A DNA stretch of 64,000 nt, from contig CASDPB010000076.1 in the NCBI GenBank assembly GCA_949282305.1, positions 19,563 through 83,562 on the forward strand, written 5' to 3'. The notes below the pieces were generated by a model that searched no databases, was not told the origin of the DNA, and saw nothing but the letters and a program-made list of their open reading frames with translations. This DNA is from an uncultured Lentisphaeria bacterium. Its GTDB lineage: Bacteria; Verrucomicrobiota; Lentisphaeria; Victivallales; UBA1829. The number at the start of each line of letters is the position of its first letter. Position 1 is the first letter of the stretch. Made by a program: the position numbers and the translations under genes. Below are positions 8,263 to 18,044 of the stretch, piece by piece.

Positions 8263-9558
8263 TCACAGTTCGTGTTCTACCCAGAAGATGGCGGAGCCGG
8301 CAACTTTTTCAAAGGTGATCGAGTCCGCGGACCAGCAGATCTCGTCCTGCAGCTGCCGCGGGACTCCTCCGAAGTCCAGAACATACAGCTTTGTGTTTTC
8401 CGGGGTGGGATTTCTGCCGGACAGCTGAACCGTGACCTGATCCTGTGAAGTTTTGAAAGATGCTGCCATTGCCAGCAGTTTCCGTTCGGAGACCGCACCC
8501 AGGAGCCAGGTGTCCCGGTCGGAGGATTCAGCCGCGATTCCCTGCGGCATCTGCACGAGACGATTGAAAAATTCCAGGGCATAAAATCCCGGAGTCCGTC
8601 CACCGTCCTGATCGAACACCGCGTAGCCGCGTCCGGCGGAACCGGTATAGTATTCTCCCATGGTCAGCGGGGTTGTCTGCCAGCCGATCAGAACGGCGGC
8701 CAGATAAGCTGCCGCGTCGATTCCCAGCATCATGTCCAGAATTGCCCTTTTCCGTTCGCCGTTGCAGTCACTTCCCCAGCCGGGATGATAGTGCCACTCC
8801 GACAGATGGATTTCCGCTTCCGGAAAACCGGACGCGTCCAGGAGCTGACGAACCTGCCGGGGCGAATTGATGATCTTGTCCGGCTTGTCGCTGTACTGGT
8901 GATAGGAGAAAAAGTCCAGCGGGGCGTTCCGCTCCCTACATGCGTCGATGAATTTCCCCGCGTAAGTTCCGTTCCCGCTCTTGAGGCTGGACATTGAAGG
9001 TCCGCCGATTTTCTTTTCCGGGAACCGTTCTTTCAGCCTGACGGCGACCCGGCAGTAGAAGTCGATGTACTGCTCCCAGGTTCCGTCCCACAGCAAAGGA
9101 ACTTCCGTATCAGCCTCGTTCCAGATTTCCCAGTATTGAATCCGCGGGTAATGCTCCATGATGTGCAGACAGATTTCAGCCCATCTCTCCGGATCGTCCG
9201 GCGGCTTTGTCCAATAGTGTTTGGGGCCCAGCTCGATTGATGTGCCGAGCCTGTACATGATTTCTGTCCCATACCCCCAGGCGTTGGCGAAGTAGTCATC
9301 GGTCTGGTCAAAGTAGTAATTCTCCATACGTGCCGGATCGGCGTTGATATTGGGGAAAACGCAATGGATGTCAACCAGATTCATGCCCGGATTGTCCAGC
9401 GGCGCATCGTGCATCCTGGTCAGCGGTATTTGCAGCAGACGCAGAGATTCCGAGACTGTTTGCGAAACCTGTGCATTGTTGACCGGCGCTGCCAGATTCA
9501 TGCCATGCAGGGCACGGATCCGCGGCATCGTCTGCTGACTTAATTTCAACGTTATCAT
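8263..9558 (-). CDS. Clan GH-A glycoside hydrolase (GH39-like)
   Basis: A 431-residue protein with a TIM-barrel glycosidase core. QYWEIWNEAD (Glu at about residue 148) fits the acid/base WNE motif at the end of strand 4, and IHLSEWHYHPG (Glu at about 254) fits the strand-7 nucleophile of retaining clan GH-A enzymes; the pattern is closest to GH39 xylosidase/iduronidase-type proteins. No signal peptide is seen from the chosen ATG, so it may be cytoplasmic. That ATG (556-558 of the 9 kb block) is preceded by AGGAGG 10 bases upstream; the open frame beyond it lacks family similarity. The substrate is not determinable here. Confidence 0.78.
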   Translation of the reverse strand: MITLKLSQQTMPRIRALHGMNLAAPVNNAQVSQTVSESLRLLQIPLTRMHDAPLDNPGMNLVDIHCVFPNINADPARMENYYFDQTDDYFANAWGYGTEIMYRLGTSIELGPKHYWTKPPDDPERWAEICLHIMEHYPRIQYWEIWNEADTEVPLLWDGTWEQYIDFYCRVAVRLKERFPEKKIGGPSMSSLKSGNGTYAGKFIDACRERNAPLDFFSYHQYSDKPDKIINSPRQVRQLLDASGFPEAEIHLSEWHYHPGWGSDCNGERKRAILDMMLGIDAAAYLAAVLIGWQTTPLTMGEYYTGSAGRGYAVFDQDGGRTPGFYALEFFNRLVQMPQGIAAESSDRDTWLLGAVSERKLLAMAASFKTSQDQVTVQLSGRNPTPENTKLYVLDFGGVPRQLQDEICWSADSITFEKVAGSAIFWVEHEL

Positions 9559-9741
9559 TGTTTCATATCCTCCTGACAAACGTTCTGCCCCGATTCGGAG
9601 CCTTTTTGTGATATTTCGAGCAGAGTTCAACTGAAAAGCGGAAGATCCTCTTTCAGTGTGATGAAACGGGAAGTCCCGAAGACTGCCGCCCGTGTCCTTC
9701 CATACCGTTTCCATCTGCACATGCTTTCCCGAAACAGCGGC

Positions 9742-9767
9742 AAACGGACTGCTTCCGCAGTCCGTTT
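9742..9767. terminator. Strong hairpin between glycosidase genes
   Basis: Ten-base perfect inverted repeat AAACGGACTG / CAGTCCGTTT around a 6-base loop, in the 317-base gap between the two minus-strand genes. No uridine run follows on the minus strand. Probably an RNA-processing or attenuating hairpin. Confidence 0.45.
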
Positions 9768-9822
9768 CATCCGCACGTTCTTTTTCGGAAAAGCAATAAA
9801 AAACTTTATTCCGTATTTTCCA

Positions 9823-9849
9823 TGCCCGCATCCGCGGGGGATGCGGGCA
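9823..9849 (-). terminator. Hairpin after the 1006-residue protein gene
   Basis: Eleven-base perfect stem TGCCCGCATCC / GGATGCGGGCA with a 5-base loop, 27 bases beyond the stop of the upstream minus-strand gene. A T-rich stretch (TTTTTT) comes only about 20 bases later on the minus strand, so this is an atypical terminator or a 3'-end stabilising structure. Confidence 0.5.
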
Positions 9850-9875
9850 GTCCGTTATCCTCGGAGATCCGGCGG

Positions 9876-12800
9876 TTATTTCTTTCTGACCAATGCCGCG
9901 GAATATCCCGGGTAAAGACGGATTTCGAGGAAGCGCTTTCCGTCGATGACCTTTTCCGGCGCCTTCAGCTCGGTGTTGAGTTTGCCGTGCTGGTCATAGA
10001 AGAACACCTCCGCCGTTGAATTGTCGCCCCAGCCGAAAAGACCGCTGCGCCGGGTCAGGATACGTTCTTCTCCGATAATGAATCCCTGTCCGAGTTCCAC
10101 CGGCGTGATGGGATACATCTTGGACGTGATCGTCTCGTATTCCATCTTCGGTTCCCAGCGGTAGAAGAAGAACACACAGCCGTAATCCAGTCCTTTCAGG
10201 ATATTGTTGTAGGTGTCCTGGAAAGAGCTTTCCGAAAGATGGTCGCTGAGAATAATCGGAGTATATACGTGACCGCGGGCGGCGAAACTGGACTGTGCCG
10301 TTTCCGTCATCGCGGGGAATTTGAGCTCGCGGATGCGCTTGCAGTAAGGCATTCCATTGGCAACCAGAGGACCGCGTTTCAGGATCCGCTGTGCCGCCTG
10401 CAGGCGCCAGGGTTCCGTCAGAAGTGAAACCGAAGATTTCAGCTGTGCCACTTCATGAGTCACCGGATCAATGTCGCCGGACACCCGGTCCCAGGGTTTT
10501 CCGTAGTGGTATTGGCTCATGCTGTGACTCATCTCGTCCCAGAAAATTCCGTCCGCTCCCAGCCGGTCGAAGCACAGATCCAGAACCTTGTCCATGGATT
10601 TGCTGAATTCGCTGCCGGGAATCGGCAGGAAAATCGGATAATAGTCGGCGCCGTAAACCTGATGCTGTCCGGAGGCGCTCAGGAGCGCGGTATCGCGGAA
10701 ACGTTCACGGCACTTCGGATGTGAATCCAGGAAACACTGATAATAGCTCATGATCTTGATTCCGGGCGCGCAGCGGCGCCAGCTGCCGAAGAAGCGGTCG
10801 AACGCCTTGTAGCCGCCTTTCGGCTGCAGCCACAGGGAGTCGTCCAGCATGGCAGAACCCTTGGCGAAAATGACGCTGTCTCCGTCAGGCAGAATCGTCA
10901 TGTATGGATCACCGTAGCTGACATACTTCGCCTTGCGTTTGGCAAAGAAATCCTTCAGGAAAGCGTCGTCCAGATCACTGGCGGGCGGGAACGGCTGCAG
11001 GAACGTCCAGTTTCCGTCCAGTTTGAAGTTTACGTCGCGGTAGCGCCGCAGCGTGTTGATGAACTGCCAGTAGCTTCCGGACGCGGGGATGATCAGCCAT
11101 TCGGCGGTGTAACTTTCATTGGGGGCAATGACCAGCATCCGGTCGCAGAGCCCGATGCCGTTGCTGCCCGCCAGGTAGTTTTCCGCATGAATCCGGAAAG
11201 CGTCGTTTTCCGGTGCCATGCCGAGCCCGGCGGTTTCCCAGCCGGCAAACGAAGTGTCATTGGAAGAGTTGAAATAACCTCTTACCCCTGCCTGACGCGG
11301 CAGACCGTTCAGATAAAAAGTCGGTTTCTTTTTCGGGAATACCGCCTCATGGCGCTGCATGATGCCCAGCGGCTTTTTCGTCAGGTTGGTGAAAGTGTCG
11401 CGGACAAGGAGCACATCGCCCTGGCGTTCCGCCTTGCGCTGCCACTGATACAGTCCGCTGCCGTTGGTGTCCCAGATTCCCCCGGGGCGCGAGAACAGAC
11501 TTGAAACCGTGTATGTTTCGCCGGCGATGGTCAGGCGGATCTTTCCTTCGGGCTGCAGTTCCCAGCTCCATTTCGGCGCCGTATCCTTTCCGGGGAAGAA
11601 AGTCTCCCTGGCGTCTCCCAGTTTCCATTCCGCTTTTTTCTTTGCGGCAGGGACAGCCAGCTGCACCTGGATATTGCGCAGATGCATCGGGACATTGACG
11701 TCAGCGCGCTGATGATGGAACTTTACGGTATTGCGTCCCGGTTTGGCGATTCCCGCCAGATCGAAGGCGAAGTCGGTCCGGGGGGCGTCTCCGGCAAGTA
11801 TTGCGTAAGTATTGCCCTGTTCCCAGGTCAGGTTGGCTTCATCGAAACTGGAGGCGTAAGGCAGTTGCAGACCGTACTGCGTGTTGTAGATTCTGAGGGC
11901 GCCGCTGCCATCGCGCAACGGCATTTCGACTGTTTTTCCGACCAGTCGTTCACCGCCCACACGCTTGCCGTTGACTTCAATGAAGAGCGCTTCTGTGTGA
12001 CCGGCGTTTCTGGCGGTCTCCAGGAATCCTCCGAAATGCAGCACCGGAGTCAGACCTTCCGGCCATTTGTTCAGTTCAAACTCAAATTCCACGCTGGTAT
12101 GTGCCGGCAGTTTCCGGGCTTCGGCGATTGTGAGCGGCGGCGGAATCTTTGCCGATTCCGGCAGAACCCCGTCGCTGTCCGCCAGTATGGCTTCCAGCAG
12201 GTCGGCGCTGCAGAACAGGTCACGGGGCGCCGGAGCCAGACTCATCATCGACTCCTGCGCATTGGCAGCCTGGTCACGGTCGCAGAGAGCTATGCCGATC
12301 CACAGACGCAATCCCTTTTTGGGCAGAGACAGATCCAGCTCGCTCCAGGGAATCAATGCCTCCACACTCCAGCCGTCTTTCGTCCGTTTCCCGTCGACCA
12401 GAGCGTTGACGGAACTCCGTCCCGGCTGCGGTGTGAAGCGGTACACTTCCGGATTGACCCGCCCGAAAGCATCTGCCGGGCGCGGATCGTCGAGATTTCC
12501 AGGTGAAATCCCGAACTGGTAGCGGGTGGCGCGTTTTTTATCGCCGGGTTTGGTGTCGAAGAACACTTCCACGTGATCGCCGCGGAACATGTCATAGCCT
12601 GCGCCGCTGTTGCGGAAGGTGTCATCTTTGACTTCTACAGCCACGAACAGACCTTCCGGACGCCACGCGAAACGCGCCTGTCCGCTCAAGTCGTCCTTGC
12701 CGTCCCACTTATCCGCGGCGAAGATCAGCTGGTTGGACTGATTGAATATATGAACGCCCGGAACTGTCGCCCACTCCTGCAGACTGCCGTCCACGCTGAT

Positions 12801-12896
12801 CGGAGGATCAGGACGGTAAGGTATGGGAATCGGCGCAGCCAGCGCTGAAAGATTGCAGAGCAAAAGAAAAAGTAACAAATGTATGACTGGTTTCAT
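9876..12896 (-). CDS. Large secreted protein: CBM9-like domain plus glycosidase-like barrel
   Basis: A 1006-residue protein with a clear signal peptide (MKPVIHLLLFLLLCNLSALAAP). Residues about 28-215 look like a CBM9/DOMON carbohydrate-binding domain: PPISVDGSLQEWATVP near the start, then FAWRPEGLFVAVEVKDDTF, GDHVEVFFDTKPGDKK and GWSVEALIPWSEL. A central beta-rich region is followed (about 640-920) by a barrel-like domain with YGDPYMTILPDG, GIKIMSYYQCF and ADGIFWDEMSHS, the last a plausible catalytic acid strand. No known glycosidase family is securely recognised. Its ATG lies 14 bases from the stop of the upstream pseudopilin-like gene, so the two are co-transcribed. Confidence 0.75.
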   Translation of the reverse strand: MKPVIHLLLFLLLCNLSALAAPIPIPYRPDPPISVDGSLQEWATVPGVHIFNQSNQLIFAADKWDGKDDLSGQARFAWRPEGLFVAVEVKDDTFRNSGAGYDMFRGDHVEVFFDTKPGDKKRATRYQFGISPGNLDDPRPADAFGRVNPEVYRFTPQPGRSSVNALVDGKRTKDGWSVEALIPWSELDLSLPKKGLRLWIGIALCDRDQAANAQESMMSLAPAPRDLFCSADLLEAILADSDGVLPESAKIPPPLTIAEARKLPAHTSVEFEFELNKWPEGLTPVLHFGGFLETARNAGHTEALFIEVNGKRVGGERLVGKTVEMPLRDGSGALRIYNTQYGLQLPYASSFDEANLTWEQGNTYAILAGDAPRTDFAFDLAGIAKPGRNTVKFHHQRADVNVPMHLRNIQVQLAVPAAKKKAEWKLGDARETFFPGKDTAPKWSWELQPEGKIRLTIAGETYTVSSLFSRPGGIWDTNGSGLYQWQRKAERQGDVLLVRDTFTNLTKKPLGIMQRHEAVFPKKKPTFYLNGLPRQAGVRGYFNSSNDTSFAGWETAGLGMAPENDAFRIHAENYLAGSNGIGLCDRMLVIAPNESYTAEWLIIPASGSYWQFINTLRRYRDVNFKLDGNWTFLQPFPPASDLDDAFLKDFFAKRKAKYVSYGDPYMTILPDGDSVIFAKGSAMLDDSLWLQPKGGYKAFDRFFGSWRRCAPGIKIMSYYQCFLDSHPKCRERFRDTALLSASGQHQVYGADYYPIFLPIPGSEFSKSMDKVLDLCFDRLGADGIFWDEMSHSMSQYHYGKPWDRVSGDIDPVTHEVAQLKSSVSLLTEPWRLQAAQRILKRGPLVANGMPYCKRIRELKFPAMTETAQSSFAARGHVYTPIILSDHLSESSFQDTYNNILKGLDYGCVFFFYRWEPKMEYETITSKMYPITPVELGQGFIIGEERILTRRSGLFGWGDNSTAEVFFYDQHGKLNTELKAPEKVIDGKRFLEIRLYPGYSAALVRKK

Positions 12897-12910
12897 GAAA
12901 AAAAATCCTG

Positions 12911-13654
12911 TTAGCGTAATAAAGTCGTAAACGGCGCCTTGCCGATATAGGCATAGACAGACGCGTTCTCATCATCCGAATTGTCGACAATGGCGATCAG
13001 ATCACTGTTGTCCGCTCCGCCGGCATGTCCGTCGATGTAGGCAACATTGCAGCGTCTGTTGTGGCGCATGGCAAAGGTCGAAGACGTTGTGTTGTAAAGA
13101 CTGGCATACTGGGAATTGCTTCCTATGTTGAAGCTGTCGGCGAAAAGAAGGCCGGTGGAGGGAGATTTTACCGACGGAACGGAGATTGCGACCGCATCCT
13201 TCACTGTCTCAATTGTCGAAATTTTGACATTGGTATATGCTTTTTTCGGCAGCAGCGAGGGGTCGCATGCCATCCCGTAAGCCTCTTCTCCGGGAAATTG
13301 CCAGTTGCCGAGATTCTGAACGGACGGGCAGACAACGATCCGGCTCTTTCTCCAGTAATACTGCACAAACGGTTCATATCCTCCGGTATGGTTTGCCGGC
13401 CCGTAAAGGAAATAGGTCCAGGGGAAGACCCCGGGATACCCGGTGCCGGGAGCAAGGACGAAATCATTGTAATCGCCGCTGTACATAGCCAGATGAAGTC
13501 CCAGCTGTTTTAAGTTGTTGGTACATGAAATATTCTGCGCCGTTTCCCGCGCCTTGCTCAGTGCAGGCATCAGCATGGCGGCAAGAATGGCAATGATCGC
13601 TATCACGACCAGGAGCTCAATCAAGGTAAACCTTTTCACCATCCGTTTCTTCAT
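12911..13654 (-). CDS. Pseudopilin-like protein with H-X9-DG motif
   Basis: About 247 residues. [30 protein letters not shown] is the type IV prepilin/type II secretion pseudopilin N-terminus (quoted over two blocks: [13 protein letters not shown] and [11 protein letters not shown]), with processing expected before the Phe and Glu at +5. The C-terminal part holds [18 protein letters not shown], an exact H-X9-DG motif of the prepilin-type processing-associated domain found in PVC bacteria. ATG 13654 follows AGAGGGA; ten more codons upstream are open. It heads a transcript with the 1006-residue secreted protein, which suggests a surface-assembly or secretion role tied to that enzyme. Confidence 0.85.
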   Translation of the reverse strand: MKKRMVKRFTLIELLVVIAIIAILAAMLMPALSKARETAQNISCTNNLKQLGLHLAMYSGDYNDFVLAPGTGYPGVFPWTYFLYGPANHTGGYEPFVQYYWRKSRIVVCPSVQNLGNWQFPGEEAYGMACDPSLLPKKAYTNVKISTIETVKDAVAISVPSVKSPSTGLLFADSFNIGSNSQYASLYNTTSSTFAMRHNRRCNVAYIDGHAGGADNSDLIAIVDNSDDENASVYAYIGKAPFTTLLR

Positions 13655-13807
13655 TTTCAATCCCTCTAAGCCAGTTAAAATCAAAAGGCTCTGTTTAGTA
13701 GTTAGTTTCCTGCTTTCTTCCGCGCCGAAACAAAATCAGCGCATTCATGATAAAAAGACATAAAAAACCTTTTAATACAGACCTCCTTTCCCCACTTGCA
13801 GTTATAT

Positions 13808-13825
13808 TTGATTTTCGAGAATCAA
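13808..13825. promoter_or_regulatory. Candidate operator TTGATT-N6-AATCAA
   Basis: Near-perfect 18-base palindrome with half-sites TTGATT and AATCAA around TTCGAG. It lies about 15 bases downstream of a TATAAT (13840-13845, complement) and 154 bases upstream of the pseudopilin ATG. The same half-sites form the palindrome over the repressor promoter at 15039-15052. Confidence 0.55.
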
Positions 13826-13879
13826 TCTTCCCAGTTTTATTATATGTCTCATGTCATGAAATCTGTTGATTTCCGCCCT

Positions 13880-14995
13880 TCAACCGCATCTGAATTCCCG
13901 GGATACCTCTTCCGTCTTCTTCTTTTTCTCCTGAAAATCGCCTGAAAAAGCATGACTTGCAAAGGAGACGGGGGCTTTGCCGCAGCTTCCGCGCCGAATT
14001 AAAACCGGTTTGCTCATGTAGGAAGGCAGCGGCACCGCGCCGGGATTCAGAATGTTCAGTATGTGCGTCAGCGCTTCCCTTGCAATCAGCTCTTTGTTCT
14101 GCTGGAACGTGGTCAGAGGCGGATACTGCAATGCGGCAAAATCACGGTCGTCAAAACCTAGAACCGAAAACTTCTGCGGAATGGGGATATGTCTGCTCTG
14201 GCAGTAGCTGTAACAGCCCAGAGCCAGATAATCCCGTGCGGCAAACACCGCAGTAATATCCGGATGTTCCTCCAGCATTCCTGCGACGCTTTGCTGCGGA
14301 TCGCTTCCGCGGGTGTATTCATAAGTGAAAAGCTGCAGATCGGGGTGCGCTGCGGCATAATGTTCAGCCCCGGCGAAACGCTGGCGGTCATAGGACAGTT
14401 CCAATCCCAGTTCAATTCCCAGCAGACCGATTTTCCTGTGTCCCAGCTCGCCATGCAGATATTCCATTGCCTGGACTCCGGCAACCGTGTTGTCCGTGTC
14501 AACATACAGGTAATTCTCTTTTTTCATGCCGAGCAAAAGCAGATGATCGCGCCCGCAGACCGCCGCCGCCTCCTTCAGCTCGGCGTTGTCGGCGACTTCG
14601 ATCAGGATGGCTGCATCGAGATCCGTTCCGCATTCCCGCAACCGCCGGACAGAGTTGACAAACGTTATCCGGCAGTTCAGCTCGGACAAATGGTGATTCA
14701 GGTCATTCAGCACAAACCCGTAGAATTGATTGCCGAGAAGCTCCATGTTGGCACAGACAACGACATTCTTGCGGAAGTAGGGGTTGTTGCAGGCGGCGGG
14801 GTTGACCATAACGCATTTGCCTTGAAAACCGCGGATGTACTCCTGCTGCTTCAGCCAGTTCAGCGTGCGTTTCACGGTGCTTGGCCCGATCCGGTGAATG
14901 CTGCTGAGTTCACTGATGCTCGGCAATGTCGTCGTATATTCCCCGCTGGCTATCCGGTTTTTTATTTCCTGGGCAACTTTTTCAAATAGAGTCAT
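13880..14995 (-). CDS. GntR/LacI-type transcriptional repressor
   Basis: A 371-residue regulator: an N-terminal GntR winged helix (residues 1-70: FEKVAQEIKNRIASGEY, LPSISELS, IGPSTVKRTLNWLKQ) fused to a LacI/periplasmic-binding-type sensor domain (80-340), including GHRKIGLLGIE, GSDPQQSVAGMLEEHPDI and FSVLGFDDRDFAALQYPPLTT. This is the AraR-like architecture that senses a sugar. It is transcribed alone with its own consensus promoter whose -10 lies inside a palindrome, suggesting autorepression, and a related palindrome precedes the pseudopilin/glycosidase genes. A sugar ligand is inferred from family; its identity is unknown. Confidence 0.88.
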   Translation of the reverse strand: MTLFEKVAQEIKNRIASGEYTTTLPSISELSSIHRIGPSTVKRTLNWLKQQEYIRGFQGKCVMVNPAACNNPYFRKNVVVCANMELLGNQFYGFVLNDLNHHLSELNCRITFVNSVRRLRECGTDLDAAILIEVADNAELKEAAAVCGRDHLLLLGMKKENYLYVDTDNTVAGVQAMEYLHGELGHRKIGLLGIELGLELSYDRQRFAGAEHYAAAHPDLQLFTYEYTRGSDPQQSVAGMLEEHPDITAVFAARDYLALGCYSYCQSRHIPIPQKFSVLGFDDRDFAALQYPPLTTFQQNKELIAREALTHILNILNPGAVPLPSYMSKPVLIRRGSCGKAPVSFASHAFSGDFQEKKKKTEEVSREFRCG

Positions 14996-15038
14996 GCGGC
15001 ATGCTTTCTTCTTAACATAGTCAACTAAGTTTCTTTAA

Positions 15039-15069
15039 TTGATTATAATCAAAAACAGAAAATTGTCAA
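15039..15069 (-). promoter_or_regulatory. Consensus sigma-70 promoter with operator over the -10
   Basis: On the complement, TTGACA (15064-15069), a 16-base spacer and TATAAT (15042-15047). The perfect 14-base palindrome TTGATTATAATCAA (15039-15052) covers the -10 hexamer, so a bound repressor would block RNA polymerase. It drives the GntR/LacI-type gene, whose ATG is 43 bases downstream. Confidence 0.7.
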
Positions 15070-15558
15070 GGGGGGCACGGCAAAAAAAATTGCCTTTTTC
15101 CGCGGATGACGTCCGGACGTGGCGGTGAATGAGGATAATCATTGCCTGTTTTTCTGCAAGTTATGACACGCGGACAAGAATCGGCGGAATTGTCCGCTGC
15201 TTGTGCACAGGTGTCCTGCGCCGTGCCTTGAGCATGTGATTTTCCGGATTCGGCGGACCGTCTGCTCCTGATCCGGCGGATACTTTGAAGTCGCTTTCTG
15301 TGGGCTGTCTGCTTCTTTCGGGGAATTGGCGGAGGGAAAATATTCTGCAGTGCGAAAGTCTTTTGCGAAGCTGTGAAAAGCCGGGGGGAATCTGTGAATC
15401 TTTCAGAGGGAAAGTCTTTGCGCGCCTCTGCATGACTCCGCTTCCGCAGATTTCCTGCTCAAGAGGGCAGGGGGAATTCTGCGGAACCTTGAAATGCAGG
15501 GCGCGATGCCGTACCGTCCGCAATGGATTTCAGCCGGCATGAGTTTCGTGGAGAGAAA
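15070..15558. other. Intergenic region without a recognised gene
   Basis: About 490 bases between the repressor promoter and the end of the DUF4838 gene. Open frames exist on both strands (for example 15161-15523 on the complement) but their translations show no known motif, no convincing ribosome-binding site and Cys/Arg-rich composition typical of chance frames. No RNA gene or repeat was seen. Confidence 0.5.
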
Positions 15559-18030
15559 TTACTCCAATGTCAGTTTTCCCATGCGCTTCAGTTCATGATA
15601 GGAGTTCGTATAAGTCGGACTCCATGCAAGCGCCACCATGCCGGGGACCGTGCGGAATAAATTGAAATAAAAGGTTTCTCCCGCACCGATTTTCCTTTCC
15701 GGCAGAAGTTCGTTCAGGGGAATCGCGGCGTATATGCTCCAGCGGTCCGGCGTTACGATGCTCCTGATGGCACTCTGATTTTTCACAGGGGATTCAAACG
15801 CGACCATGTTTTTGTAATAGTAACCCAGGATTGCACTCTTTCCCGACGGGTTCAGCGCATACTGTATGTAAGGGCGTTCCTGCGCCGCGGCAAGGAAAAA
15901 TTCGATTTCGTCGCCGCTCCAGATGTCGGGCGCGTTCTTCAGTTTGGAGGTGTCTCCGGTCTCCGTGAACATCAGGTAGAAGAACTCATTGTCATGGGCG
16001 AACTTCAACTGTTTTGCCGGATCGCCGGGAAAGCCTGAAATCGTTCTGAACGCCGTCGCCGGAGCGATTCCCTCCCATTGGACTTTCCGGGGATCGCCGC
16101 CCGCCTTTGCGACTCGTGGGACTTTGTCCGCTGTGACGGGACGGGAGCGGAACTGCTGTTTCCTGTCATAGTTCGAGCGTCCGGCGAGCATTGGTTTCCA
16201 GACTCCGTTGACGAACCACGCGAGACGCTGTTTTTCCGCCGGTGACTTCACGAGACTTTGCGCCTGTGCAATGTATCCGGCAAGTTCCTTCATCCGCTCC
16301 GCAGTGCCGATCCTGCCCCAGTTGAACTCCTCCGTGATCGCTTTTGTCCCGCTGCCGTAGATGGACTTCTCCCATGCCGCCTCCTCGACCAGACTGTAGA
16401 AACGTTTCATGGGAACGGCGGCGGCTCCATAGTAGAGCGTGAAGAATTCATCAATCATCCGTGCGCTGTCCAGCGTCGGGTCATCCGCCAGCTTGTGGGC
16501 GATGTAGGTTTCCAGCTGAGTGTGCCAGAACGGCATTCCGATCTCGTCCGGAGTCTCTCCGAACCAGCCTTGAATGCCGTCCTCCGCAAATTTTCTGAAA
16601 ACCTCCGCCGTATGCTTCGGTGCGAACATCGGGAAGAAAAATTCATTTTTGTCAATGAACTTTGCATACCATGCGCCGGAAAACATGTAAGTCCAGACGG
16701 TGAGCAGACGTTTTTTCGCTTCGCCATTGTCGATCCACTCCTGGTATTTCTTTGCGGAGCCGTCGTAATTAACCCAGAAATCGTAGGGTGTGATGCACAT
16801 CTGGACGCCGACGTTCGGAGCGATGTCGAGTCCGGCGGGATATTTCAATGTGTTGTTATATGCCAGTGTGGCGATATTGACCGCGGGATTGAGTTTTGCG
16901 GCTTCCCGGGCGATCCGGCTGATCCAGTCAAAATGAATGTAATTGGTCGGGCGTTTTCCTTGGATGCGCTTCTCCTTAAAAAGAGAAAGACATTCAGGGC
17001 AGAGGCAGAATCCGTTGTTGTCGTCCGGTTCGATCGGATAGAACCACGGCGTCCCCGGCATTTTCGAGATGTTCAGCCCGAGCCCGCTTTCTCCGGTTCC
17101 GTCATATTTCCCGACTGCCTCCTGCGCGAAAAAGCGGATCACATCCCGGTTCGAGTTGCAGAGCTGAGGCGGCAGACTGTCGTCGTCCGGATACTGTGAC
17201 CGGAGCGCGATCAGGTGCTGTCCGCTTTTTCCGTCGTAGCCCCGGGCAAAATACTGCGGACGTTTCTCTATGAAATATTTTGCCTTTTCCGGATCTTTCG
17301 CCTTGCCCCAGTAACGGTACCATATGCTGTAGACATTATGATTGCAGAAACCGTAGTTGACGGATTCCCGCCAGCGCAGTTTCAGCATTTCACGGTCATA
17401 TTTGGAAAATTCCCTGCCGCGTTCCATCAGGAGTTTCGGCATATAGGCGTGACGGAATGCGCTCATTGCCGGTTTCTGCCGGAGATCTGCCGGCTCGACT
17501 TCAATGGTTTTCCGCGGAATGAACGCGGTTCCGGCGTCGGTCGGCGCATACCAGCGGATGCCGAGATAACGTTCCAGAAAATTGTATGCCGCATACAGCG
17601 TTCCCTTGTGGTAGCCGTAGAAGTAAGGGACGTTCGTAAAGGTGCCGTAGACCGGTTTTCCGAATGTCTGAAGGTCGCGCCCGATCAGGATTACACCGGA
17701 TGGCGTGAATTTGATCTGCGATTCCTCCAGGCGGAAGTCCTCGCCGCGGAATCCGTTTTTCTTCGCGAAATCCGTTTCCCCCACGTAAATGCCGAATCCC
17801 TGGAACGGTTCTCCCTCTTTGACGACCGGAAGTTCGGCGCCGGAAATCATTTTGACGTGATGGCGCAGTTCCATTGTGCTGAACTGCGCGGTGGAGGTCG
17901 CACGCGCCGGCAGAATGATTGCCGATACCGGCTTACCGTCACGGACAAGAGAGATTTTTTCCGCGGCGGATACCGTGGCAAGCAGTGTGAAAAACAGCAG
18001 AATGAATATGATATGCCGTTGGAGCATCAT
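15559..18030 (-). CDS. DUF4838-type secreted carbohydrate-active protein
   Basis: An 823-residue protein with a signal peptide (HIIFILLFFTLLATVSAAE). Residues about 25-190 resemble the alpha-glucuronidase/GH20-type N-terminal domain (ELRHHVKMISGAELPVV, FLERYLGIRWYAPT). The central 230-560 region fits DUF4838, with FCLCPECLSLF and the following aromatic-rich barrel segments. The C-terminal 640-823 region resembles a CBM9 domain (KLKFAHDNEFFYLMFTETGD, WSGDEIEFFLA). It likely acts outside the cytoplasm on a polysaccharide; the substrate is unknown. It starts 14 bases after the LamG gene stops, with AAAGGA upstream, so the two share a transcript. Confidence 0.82.
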   Translation of the reverse strand: MMLQRHIIFILLFFTLLATVSAAEKISLVRDGKPVSAIILPARATSTAQFSTMELRHHVKMISGAELPVVKEGEPFQGFGIYVGETDFAKKNGFRGEDFRLEESQIKFTPSGVILIGRDLQTFGKPVYGTFTNVPYFYGYHKGTLYAAYNFLERYLGIRWYAPTDAGTAFIPRKTIEVEPADLRQKPAMSAFRHAYMPKLLMERGREFSKYDREMLKLRWRESVNYGFCNHNVYSIWYRYWGKAKDPEKAKYFIEKRPQYFARGYDGKSGQHLIALRSQYPDDDSLPPQLCNSNRDVIRFFAQEAVGKYDGTGESGLGLNISKMPGTPWFYPIEPDDNNGFCLCPECLSLFKEKRIQGKRPTNYIHFDWISRIAREAAKLNPAVNIATLAYNNTLKYPAGLDIAPNVGVQMCITPYDFWVNYDGSAKKYQEWIDNGEAKKRLLTVWTYMFSGAWYAKFIDKNEFFFPMFAPKHTAEVFRKFAEDGIQGWFGETPDEIGMPFWHTQLETYIAHKLADDPTLDSARMIDEFFTLYYGAAAVPMKRFYSLVEEAAWEKSIYGSGTKAITEEFNWGRIGTAERMKELAGYIAQAQSLVKSPAEKQRLAWFVNGVWKPMLAGRSNYDRKQQFRSRPVTADKVPRVAKAGGDPRKVQWEGIAPATAFRTISGFPGDPAKQLKFAHDNEFFYLMFTETGDTSKLKNAPDIWSGDEIEFFLAAAQERPYIQYALNPSGKSAILGYYYKNMVAFESPVKNQSAIRSIVTPDRWSIYAAIPLNELLPERKIGAGETFYFNLFRTVPGMVALAWSPTYTNSYHELKRMGKLTLE

Positions 18031-18044
18031 GAATCAGATTCCTT

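Noticed and set aside
13700..13800. Leader peptide after AAAGGAGGT in front of the pseudopilin gene
   Set aside because: The strong ribosome-binding-like sequence has no start codon within 5-12 bases; the only nearby ORF has 19 codons and no feature supporting expression.
15161..15542. Open frames on both strands in the gap after the repressor gene
   Set aside because: No ribosome-binding site, no recognisable motif, and Arg/Cys/Pro-rich translations typical of chance frames in GC-rich DNA.
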